Of a stretch of DNA of 64,000 nt, positions 8,286-15,718 are shown one piece after another. The position numbers were made by a program, and so were the translations under genes. The notes beneath the pieces are model-generated. The model saw nothing but the letters and a program-made list of their open reading frames with translations, was not told where the DNA came from and searched no databases. Position 1 is the first letter of the stretch; each line of letters opens with the position of its first letter. This DNA is from Rhodonellum psychrophilum GCM71 = DSM 17998. Its GTDB lineage: Bacteria; Bacteroidota; Bacteroidia; Cytophagales; Cyclobacteriaceae. The stretch spans positions 1 through 64,000 of the forward strand of contig NZ_KB906674.1 in the NCBI RefSeq assembly GCF_000381545.1, given 5' to 3'.

Positions 8286-9665
8286 ATGGCCAAAGTAAAA
8301 AGCTCATTTTTTTGTCAAAATTGTGGGACGCAGAGTCCCAAATGGATCGGGAAATGTCCTTCCTGTGGGGAGTGGAATACCTTCGTGGAGGAAGTGATCC
8401 AAAAGGAGGAAAGCACAGTCGGCACTTGGAAACAAGGATCGGGCAAGCAAAAAAGGGCCGTTGTTCCCAAAAGATTGCAGGAGATCAATTTCGAGGAGCA
8501 ATCCAGGTTGGTCACCCAAGATGCAGAATTGGACCGGGTGTTGGGCGGAGGAATCGTCCCGGGATCCCTGATTTTGATCGGGGGAGAACCGGGCATTGGG
8601 AAATCTACCCTCATGCTCCAGATCGCTTTGATCCTAAATAATACCAAGGTCCTGTATGTCTCCGGGGAAGAAAGCGAATCCCAGATCAAGATGCGGGCCG
8701 AACGGATGCCGCACAAGTCCGAGAACTGTTACATCCTTTCCGAAACGAATACCCAGAGTATTTTTCAACAAATCGAGGCCTTGCAACCCGAGCTCTTGGT
8801 GATCGATTCCATCCAGACGCTGCACAGCAACTATGTGGAATCCGCCGCCGGATCTGTCAGCCAGGTTCGGGAATGTGCTGCCGAGTTGATGAAGTTTGCC
8901 AAGGAAACCGGCACGCCGGTCTTTCTGGTAGGGCACATCACCAAGGATGGCGCCATCGCAGGACCCAAGGTCCTGGAACATATGGTCGATACTGTCCTTC
9001 AATTTGAGGGGGACCGACACCTTGCTTACCGGATTTTGAGGACCACCAAAAACCGATTCGGATCCACCCATGAGTTGGGGATCTACGAGATGCGGTCAGA
9101 TGGCCTGAGACAGGTGGCCAATCCTTCCGAAATCCTACTCACCCAGCGGGATGAGGCACTCAATGGGGTGGCCATCGGCGCCATGATGGAGGGAAATCGG
9201 CCTTTGCTGATCGAAATCCAATCTTTGGTCAGCCCGGCGACTTATGGCACGCCACAGCGAAGCAGTACCGGGCACGATGCCAAGAGGCTGAATATGCTTT
9301 TGGCAGTCTTGGAGAAAAGGGGAGGGATGCGATTGGGACAGCAGGATGTTTTCCTGAACGTGGCCGGAGGGATGCGCGTGGACGACCCAGCATTGGATCT
9401 GGCGGTGTGTGCTTCCTTGATTTCCTCCTACGAGGACAGTCCCGTGCCGGAAGACATTTGTTTTGCGGGAGAAGTGGGGCTTGGGGGAGAGATCAGGGCA
9501 GTGCACAGGATCGAAAACCGGATCACGGAAGCGGAGAAACTTGGATTCAAAAGGATCATGGTGTCCAAGTATTCGGTGAAGGGTGTGGATTTGGACAAAT
9601 ACAACATCAAGGTAATTCCCGTCAGCAAGCTGGAGGAATTGTACCAGGGATTGTTTGGGGAATAA
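8286..9665 (+). CDS. radA: DNA repair protein RadA
   Basis: The 459-aa RadA/Sms ATPase promotes branch migration and processing of recombination intermediates alongside RecA. The N-terminal zinc finger has Cys10, Cys13, Cys24 and Cys27 (CQNC...CPSC). The RecA-like ATPase has Walker A GGEPGIGKST (99-108), a Walker B-type LLVIDSIQT segment, and the RadA-specific KNRFG motif (about 255-259). The C-terminal third is the Lon-protease-like domain. Length and order are canonical. It sits 108 bp downstream of polA on the same strand, a sensible DNA-repair pairing. Confidence 0.98.
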   Translation: MAKVKSSFFCQNCGTQSPKWIGKCPSCGEWNTFVEEVIQKEESTVGTWKQGSGKQKRAVVPKRLQEINFEEQSRLVTQDAELDRVLGGGIVPGSLILIGGEPGIGKSTLMLQIALILNNTKVLYVSGEESESQIKMRAERMPHKSENCYILSETNTQSIFQQIEALQPELLVIDSIQTLHSNYVESAAGSVSQVRECAAELMKFAKETGTPVFLVGHITKDGAIAGPKVLEHMVDTVLQFEGDRHLAYRILRTTKNRFGSTHELGIYEMRSDGLRQVANPSEILLTQRDEALNGVAIGAMMEGNRPLLIEIQSLVSPATYGTPQRSSTGHDAKRLNMLLAVLEKRGGMRLGQQDVFLNVAGGMRVDDPALDLAVCASLISSYEDSPVPEDICFAGEVGLGGEIRAVHRIENRITEAEKLGFKRIMVSKYSVKGVDLDKYNIKVIPVSKLEELYQGLFGE

Positions 9666-9679
9666 GGAAAAGGGTATTT

Positions 9680-9727
9680 GATATCTGGGATAGAATTTTT
9701 ATAGAAAAAAATTATATCCCAGATATC
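9680..9727. terminator. Long perfect hairpin after radA
   Basis: GATATCTGGGATA pairs perfectly (13 bp) with TATCCCAGATATC across an AT-rich loop of about 22 bases. It lies between the convergent radA and HNH genes, so it probably terminates both, though a clean T-run is lacking. Confidence 0.6.
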
Positions 9728-9759
9728 CTATTTCAAGAAGTGTTTAATTTTAAAACAGT

Positions 9760-10533
9760 TCAGCCTTTGAACCTTTCCTCCATATGGTATTTTAAAAACT
9801 CAGGGTCAGGAGAATATCTACCAGGAAGGATCATTGGAGTTCTGTCATGTTTTTTGAAAAACCCTAATTGATCATCATTTTTTATTAAATCATTGATTTT
9901 GGGAGAGATTCTGATTCTATAGTCAAGATCTATTGTAATGTACCCTAGCTCAAAAGCCCTATCATGAAGAGGATTAATGCAGATGCCATTTCTTGGGTTT
10001 AACCTATTTTTTTCATCAACACTCCAAGGAACAATATGTCCTGCTACCAAAAAGTCAGGATGATTTAGTCCTGAAATACAGCAGGTATTACCGTAAGAAG
10101 CTAAAATACTTTTTCTAAAAAATGCTTGATTAACTCTTACTTTAACAATTCTATCTCTGACAATTCCTGCTTTTGGGAGTTCATCTTCGGATAAATTATT
10201 CATTTGCTCAACCGTCGTCTTTTCCAATTTAGCACGGAGGACTTCACTTTCATAACTAGAATTCTCTAAGTCATTATAAAACTCTATCCAAATTGTCTTA
10301 TCCAGTTTGCTAGCGTTTTTTAAACCCCCAACTCCACGGTTTTTGAGTGTGGGGTCAAAACTTCCAAAATTTCCCAGTTTATACACAACGGAACTTGGTG
10401 ACCTTCCAATTAATTGTGCAAGTTTGATTACTTCTTGATTTCTTTGATGAATTTTACCAAAGGGAAGTTTCCAGTATAAATTTATTGCCAAAATTAATTC
10501 TTCCCTATTCCAAAGTTTTTGTCCTTCCTTCAT
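9760..10533 (-). CDS. HNH endonuclease (HNH_2 type)
   Basis: The 257-aa protein has an N-terminal domain (about 1-110, helical, starting LWNREELILAINLYWKLP) of the kind found on many stand-alone HNH proteins. The C-terminal HNH_2-type nuclease core reads CCISGLNHPDFLVAGHIVPW (151-170), then RNGICINPLHD (181-191). H166, N182 or N187, and H190 are candidate catalytic or metal ligands. Such genes often act in restriction or other defence, but no methyltransferase or ATPase accompanies it. The gene is visibly more AT-rich than polA/radA, which suggests transfer. It is divergent from the 101-aa gene at 10607. Confidence 0.8.
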   Translation of the reverse strand: MKEGQKLWNREELILAINLYWKLPFGKIHQRNQEVIKLAQLIGRSPSSVVYKLGNFGSFDPTLKNRGVGGLKNASKLDKTIWIEFYNDLENSSYESEVLRAKLEKTTVEQMNNLSEDELPKAGIVRDRIVKVRVNQAFFRKSILASYGNTCCISGLNHPDFLVAGHIVPWSVDEKNRLNPRNGICINPLHDRAFELGYITIDLDYRIRISPKINDLIKNDDQLGFFKKHDRTPMILPGRYSPDPEFLKYHMEERFKG

Positions 10534-10606
10534 TTATTTTTAATCTTGGCGATTCATAGAATTAAGTTGATTTGACCCTTATTAAAACTAAAGATAATCA
10601 ACAATT

Positions 10607-10912
10607 ATGAAAAACATCAAACTCAATTACATGTACAGAGATGGTGCGAATTACAAGCAGTTTGGGGAGATTGTATTCGAAAATCCAGAAGAAATCAGCA
10701 TCGCTGCGGCAACGCATAAGATAAAAGAAAAACTGATTCAGGAGATGTTTTTTGTGTCTGAGGATTGGGGTTTTCCAAGTTTAAGGATTTATCCCTATGA
10801 TCCTGAAATTGACCATGATTGGCATACGTTTGAGGATTTTGAGGAAACCAATGCTGTGCAAAGTGATAGCAGGAGTTTAGGTGAGTTTTTAGAAGGCATA
10901 GTCATGGGGTAA
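10607..10912 (+). CDS. Unknown 101-aa acidic protein
   Basis: The ORF starts at an ATG and encodes a soluble acidic protein (MKNIKLNYMYRDGANYKQFG...), with an aromatic Asp/Glu/His-rich middle (YDPEIDHDWHTFEDFEET) and no signal peptide or membrane helix. I have seen similar short proteins in accessory DNA of Bacteroidota but know no function. It is transcribed divergently from the HNH nuclease across 73 bp, so a functional link is possible but unproven. Confidence 0.6.
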   Translation: MKNIKLNYMYRDGANYKQFGEIVFENPEEISIAAATHKIKEKLIQEMFFVSEDWGFPSLRIYPYDPEIDHDWHTFEDFEETNAVQSDSRSLGEFLEGIVMG

Positions 10913-11150
10913 GAATGGAATGATTGACAGACCTCATTTATCCGTTATTAATCCTTATCCCTCTCCAAACATTTCCCGAAAAGCATGAAAATTGGCGATT
11001 GAAAATTGTGCCTTTCCTATTTTAGAGTCAGGAAGAAATCGGATCGGAATGCTTTCCATTGAAATTTTAAAAGGATCAAAACATCCTATTCCTCTTAAAA
11101 AAACAGAAATATCCAGTATTTTTGAAAATCAAAAATGAACATAAGCTTTT
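10913..11150. other. Gene-free stretch
   Basis: This AT-rich gap of about 240 bp lies before the DUF3024 gene. No convincing ORF, repeat or terminator was seen. It may contain degraded coding sequence, since several short open stretches run on both strands without a valid start. Confidence 0.3.
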
Positions 11151-11498
11151 ATGGAATTTAACCCCTTTCACCTCCGAGAAATCCAATCCATCCTCAACCC
11201 TTGGCTGGAAGAGAAAAGACCGCCAGTGGAATTAAGGGAGGAGATGGATCTCCAGTGCACCATCAAGGATCAAAATATTGTCCTGGAAGAAATAAGTCCA
11301 AGTTTTAGGTCACCAACAATAAAATTGACAATCCCTCTTGCCAAAATCACCTTTGTCAACGCCAAGAATGAGTGGAAGATCTATTGGATGCGGGCAAGTG
11401 GAAAATGGGAATTGTACAAGCCCGATAAAAAAATAAGCACGCTCGAAGAGATCCTGAAGGAAATCAGTGATGACCCTTATGGCTGTTTTTTCGGCTAA
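11151..11498 (+). CDS. DUF3024 domain-containing protein
   Basis: The 115-aa protein matches the DUF3024 family: an N-terminal block (NPFHLREIQSILNPWLEEKR), the central WKIYWMRASGKWELY block, and the C-terminal signature ISDDPYGCFFG. The domain is small and cytoplasmic with no assigned biochemical role. It spans the usual full length. It may be monocistronic, with a short gap to the convergent gene ending at 11546. Confidence 0.85.
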   Translation: MEFNPFHLREIQSILNPWLEEKRPPVELREEMDLQCTIKDQNIVLEEISPSFRSPTIKLTIPLAKITFVNAKNEWKIYWMRASGKWELYKPDKKISTLEEILKEISDDPYGCFFG

Positions 11499-11545
11499 GG
11501 GTTTTTTCATTTGTTTATTTCTGACCCATCACTTTTCATCTTGCT

Positions 11546-12202
11546 CTAGAAATACCGCCGCATAGACCTTAGGGAATCCGGCAGATTCAAATTTTTAAGT
11601 CCACTCGGATCCAAGCGGTACGCGGGTTGTGGACTACTAGGAAATGTAGGGACCTTTGGCTTTTTCAAGTCCCGAAAGGCCTGGATCAGGCCCCCTCCTG
11701 TGCTGGTAAAAAAAGTGGCACCACCCTCTTGACGGACCCGGGAAAGGAAGGAATTGTAACTGCTCATGTCGTAATGTTTGGCCAAATTCCGAATGGACTT
11801 CATATAGGTGACATTGTTTTGGAGGTTTTGGTGCATTTGGGAGGGAATAAAGCTGTTGTCCAGCAACAGGCGTTTGAAATCCTCCTCGCTTGGATAAGGC
11901 CTTATTTCTATCTCATCCAACTGAAACACGATTGCTTGCAATTGAATTGTGTTGGGTAATGAATCCAGGTTCAGATCCAAAATCAAGGTTTCGTTTCCCA
12001 CATGCCTGATGGTGACAGGATATGCATCCTCAAAGCGAAGGATAAAATTGCCCTCAAGGTCTGAGATCGCCTGATCTTTTTGGTGGAGGATATGGGCAAA
12101 AGCAATGGGTTCTCCGGTCACGGAATCCACTAATTTTGCCTTCCAGACTTTTTCGTTTGGGAGGGTTTGGAGCATAAGTAAAAGAATAGAAAAAAGGACC
12201 AT
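11546..12202 (-). CDS. Carboxypeptidase-regulatory-like domain protein, exported
   Basis: The 218-aa protein has a short N-terminal hydrophobic segment (MVLFSILLLMLQ) consistent with export. It then has a CarboxypepD_reg-like (transthyretin-type) fold: KAKLVDSVTGEPIAFAHILH at about 21-40, DLEGNFILRF and VTIRHVGNETL. The C-terminal half has no recognisable domain. This N-terminal fold is common on Bacteroidota surface and TonB-linked proteins, but no plug or barrel follows here. Likely periplasmic or outer-membrane-associated; role unknown. Confidence 0.7.
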   Translation of the reverse strand: MVLFSILLLMLQTLPNEKVWKAKLVDSVTGEPIAFAHILHQKDQAISDLEGNFILRFEDAYPVTIRHVGNETLILDLNLDSLPNTIQLQAIVFQLDEIEIRPYPSEEDFKRLLLDNSFIPSQMHQNLQNNVTYMKSIRNLAKHYDMSSYNSFLSRVRQEGGATFFTSTGGGLIQAFRDLKKPKVPTFPSSPQPAYRLDPSGLKNLNLPDSLRSMRRYF

Positions 12203-12337
12203 CGCAAACCTGGAAATTGATTTCCAATTAAATTCCAGGTTTTCACGATATATTAAAAACGATTAACTTTCATTAACCGTGAGCTTTAACAAAACTTGTG
12301 AAAACAGATCGGTTTAGCCCTTTCAATTAACATTCGC

Positions 12338-12826
12338 TTAGATTTTTCTCTTTTGGACTTTTTCCTTTTCTTTTCGGATGCGGTCGATCAAGGCATCAAT
12401 ATTTTCCCTTTTCACCTCAAAATCCCATATCCGGAGGACGGTCCAGCCTTTCTGGACATAGTGTTGGTTGATTTCCCTGTCGCGCTGCCTATTGCGTTCG
12501 ATTTTAGGCAGCCAAAAGGCACGGTTGGACTTGATGCTTTCCTTTCTGTTTTCCCAATCGTAACCATGCCAAAAAGCGCCATCGATAAAGATGAGAAGTT
12601 TGTATTTGAGAAAGGCGATATCGGGTTTTCCGGGCAATTTTTGCTTATTGCTCCGGTGCCGCAGTCCAGCATGCCAAAGGGCTTTTTTAAGCAGGATTTC
12701 CGGTTTGGTGTTTTTTCCCCGAATTTGGGACATGTTGTAAGAGCGCTGTTTGGTTGTATAAAAACCCTCCTCCTCACAGAACTTGGGAACTGTGATTTTG
12801 GCTTCGGTATAGCGCTTCCCAGACAT
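12338..12826 (-). CDS. vsr: Very short patch repair (Vsr-type) endonuclease
   Basis: The 162-aa protein carries the Vsr signature: SYNMSQIRGKNTKPE (29-43), GKPDIAF with the candidate catalytic Asp69, FIDGAFWHG with His87, then FWLPKIERNRQRDREIN (104-120). Vsr nicks next to T:G mismatches left by deamination of 5-methylcytosine, normally beside a cytosine methyltransferase gene. None is seen in this window, so the gene is an orphan here. The Cys residues that bind zinc in E. coli Vsr after the FWH motif are absent (GYDWENRK instead), placing it in the broader DUF559-like / Vsr family. Function in repair or in restriction is therefore open. Confidence 0.85.
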   Translation of the reverse strand: MSGKRYTEAKITVPKFCEEEGFYTTKQRSYNMSQIRGKNTKPEILLKKALWHAGLRHRSNKQKLPGKPDIAFLKYKLLIFIDGAFWHGYDWENRKESIKSNRAFWLPKIERNRQRDREINQHYVQKGWTVLRIWDFEVKRENIDALIDRIRKEKEKVQKRKI

Positions 12827-13266
12827 GTCTTGTTTTACGCATCCGGCAATATGAAGTTGGTTGCTTTTTCCTGGAAATCAGATTAAGTAAAAAATCCATG
12901 CCTCTAAACATTTGTAGATGAACGGTTCAGTGTTGTTATCCACTAGTTATCCACATTTTAGTCGATCAAAATAGGCGCATTGCACGCTTAAAATGCACAT
13001 TTTACGAAAATAGACAAAAAACCTAAGATTTCGGTGGACAACTTTGGCCTTCGGTTTACTTAAATTTTTCCTATTGGAATAAAAAATATTGGAAGATAAT
13101 CTGTTGATATTGATACAATTCCTTTTAGGATTTATGTTTTTATGGAAGGAAGGATTGCTGGAATTACACTGGTGTTTCCTAGCCCAAAAATGATTTTTAC
13201 CACTGGTAAAAAAGCCAAATCAATTAACGCTTCCAATGTGCAATTTTAAAAACTCAACCTGCTGCC
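12827..13266. other. AT-rich gene-free stretch with tandem DnaA boxes; candidate replication-linked region
   Basis: The 440-bp gap contains two DnaA-box 9-mers in the same orientation, TTATCCACT at 12936-12944 and TTATCCACA at 12947-12955, 11 bp apart (one helical turn). AT-rich DNA follows (about 13060-13150). No gene is present. The arrangement resembles part of an origin or a DnaA-binding regulatory site, but only two boxes are here and dnaA itself is not in the window. Confidence 0.45.
12936..12955 (+). promoter_or_regulatory. Two tandem DnaA boxes
   Basis: TTATCCACT followed after two bases by TTATCCACA, same strand, start-to-start spacing 11 bp. The second is an exact match to the consensus DnaA box and the first differs only at the last base. 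This is the only closely spaced pair among the exact copies listed in the findings. Confidence 0.6.
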
Positions 13267-15477
13267 ATGAAGCCTTTGTTTTTTGTATTTCTGTTCTTTT
13301 CCAGTTCCTTCTTGTTTGCGCAGGGAGAGACCGAAATACTGCCCGGCTTGCAAGCTGTAAAAATCGATTTCCCCATCACCTTGGACGGTGTTTTGGATGA
13401 ATCCGTTTGGCTGGAGGAAGGCTGGGCAACCAATTTTTATCAATTCTTCCCCTCTGACACCTCTTTGGCCAAGGCCCAATCCAGGGTCAAAATCGCCTAT
13501 GATGACAAATTCATCTATATCGCCGCAGTCATGTACAACCTCGGGCCACGGGATAAATATGTCAGCACCTCCCTGCGAAGGGATTTCCGGGGGGAACAAA
13601 ATGATGGAATCAGCTTTGTGTTCGATACCTTCAATGACAAAACGAATGCCTTCCAATTCGGAGTCAATCCCTACTGAGTCCAGCGGGAATCCCTGATTGC
13701 CAACGGTGGTAGTGTCTCTGCGGACCTGAACCTGGCTTGGGACAACAAATGGTTTTCCACAGCCAAAATCTACGAGGACTACTGGGTGGTGGAGGCAGCG
13801 ATCCCTTTTTCCACGCTGCGCTTCAAGGAGCGGGCTACAAGTTGGAACGTAAATTTCTATCGAATTGACAGCGAATACAACGAAAGGAGTACCTGGACAC
13901 CTATTCCCAGAAATTTCTCCGTCATTGCCTTGGCCTTCTCGAGGAAATTACTTTTTGAGGAACCTCTGGAAAAATCCGGGGCCAATATTTCCTTGATTCC
14001 CTATGCTGCTATGGGGACAGCCAGAAATTCGCTGGAGGGCACATCTGATCCGCTCAAGCCCTCCTTTGGTGGTGATGCCAAAATCGGTGTTGGCCCGGCG
14101 CTTAACCTGGATCTGACCTTCAATCCTGATTTTTCCCAAGTGGAAGTGGACGAACAGGTCACCAATCTGGACCGTTTTGAGATATTCTTTCCGGAGAGAA
14201 GGCAGTTTTTTCTGGAGAATGCCGATCTGTTTTCCGATTTCGGGACCGAAAAAATCCGGCCATTCTTCTCCCGAAGGATCGGTGTGGATCGGGACGAAAA
14301 CACGGGCCAAAACGTTCAAAACCAAATCGTCTATGGTGCGAGGCTCAGTGGAAAACTCACCGATGATTGGAGAATTGGTCTGATGAACATGCAGACGGGC
14401 AATGATCCAGAAAGGAATATTGAGGGAAAAAACTACACGGTCGCCGCCCTTCAGAAAAAGGTTTTTGGCAGATCTAATTTGGGTATCATTTTGGTCAGCA
14501 GAGAGAGCCTCGATTCCGAAAAGGGCGGGGCGAGTTTCAAACCTTTTGATTTTAACCGCTTGGCTGGTATTGATTACAATCTGGCCTCCAAAAACAACAG
14601 GTGGTCGGGAAAATTCTTTTACCACAAGACCTTCGAATACCAAAATCCGAGTAATTCCGGAACCGGGCATGCCCAGTTGAACTACAATAACCTCAATTTT
14701 TCAGCAAGCTTGGCCTATTCCAATATCGGGGAAAATTACAACCCTGCGGTTGGCTTCACTCCTAGAAAAGATTACCAAAGAATCGCGCCGCAATTGGCTT
14801 TTCGATTTTTTCCAAAATCCGATTTGATCAACAGGCACGGTCCGGGCTTTGAATCCGAAACCCTATGGAATGAAAACCTCGGGGTGACTGACGAATTGCA
14901 TACCGCTTTCTATATGGTACAGTTTCAATCCTTATCCACACTGACGGTTGCGCTGAACAATCGCTACACCTATCTTTTTTCCCCCTTTGATCCGACGAGA
15001 ACCAATGGGACGGAGTTGGAGTCTGGTACCGATTACAGGAATACGTTTTTCAGTTTCCGATACCTGGGTAATCCCAGAAACACATTTTTTGTCACAGCCA
15101 ATGGGGATTTTGGGGATTATTTTACCGGCTCTATAAAAAGATTGGGAGGTACAATGAACTACCGAATGGGGTATCTCGCAAATATTTCCATGAATTTCAG
15201 CTTCAATCAAATCCGGTTGCCTGCACCGCAAAACAATGCTGATTTGCTGCTGGTCGGTCCAAGGATAGATCTCACCATGACAAAAAATCTCTTTTGGACC
15301 ACTTTCCTCCAGTACAACAATCAGATTGACAACATCAATATCAATACCCGACTTCAGTGGCGGTATGCCCCGGTGTCGGATCTCTTTATCGTCTACACGG
15401 ACAATTATTTTCCCAATACCTTTGCCTCCAAGCAACGGGCTTTTGTGATGAAGCTCAACTATTGGTTGAATATTTGA
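13267..15477 (+). pseudogene. DUF5916 / CBM9-like outer-membrane protein gene with one premature stop
   Basis: The frame from the ATG at 13267 to 15477 encodes 736 codons, interrupted only by TGA at 13675-13677 (codon 137). Reading continues in the same frame straight after it (VQRESLIANGGSVSADLNL). Family members usually have Gly here (NPYGVQR), so GGA to TGA by one base is the simplest cause. The product has a signal peptide (about 1-19), a carbohydrate-binding family 9-like domain (about 25-220) and a long DUF5916 beta-barrel-like C-terminal domain with alternating aromatic strands to the end. The downstream 563 codons are undamaged, so the mutation is recent, a sequencing error, or read through. 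Role of the family: outer-membrane or surface, otherwise unknown. Confidence 0.85.
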
Positions 15478-15554
15478 GCTGGTTTGGCTCCGTCGAATCG
15501 CCCCAATCCCACCATCGGCGCTACCTCTTATTCAGTGGTTTACCTTACAAAAAA

Positions 15555-15584
15555 GGGTTCACCGAAACGCGTTTCAGTGAACCC
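15555..15584 (-). terminator. Terminator of the glycosidase gene
   Basis: GGGTTCACCGAAACG pairs with CGTTTCAGTGAACCC (one mismatch). An A-run lies on the left of the plus strand, which reads as a T-run on the minus strand, so it terminates the minus-strand gene ending at 15719. Confidence 0.75.
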
Positions 15585-15718
15585 CTTGCCTCTATTTGTC
15601 AATCGGATTGGTCGACAGTGTTTTGCCAGCCATTTTTCAGCAAAATTCTTTTTTTGGGGATGTTTCAGCGCACATGGTTTGAATCCTGTTTTTTTGGCTA
15701 GAGAATCACAAGATTTCC

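Noticed and set aside
15660-15700. Possible tRNA T-arm (GGTTTGAATCC) near 15.68 kb
   Set aside because: No acceptor stem, anticodon arm or D arm could be built around it.
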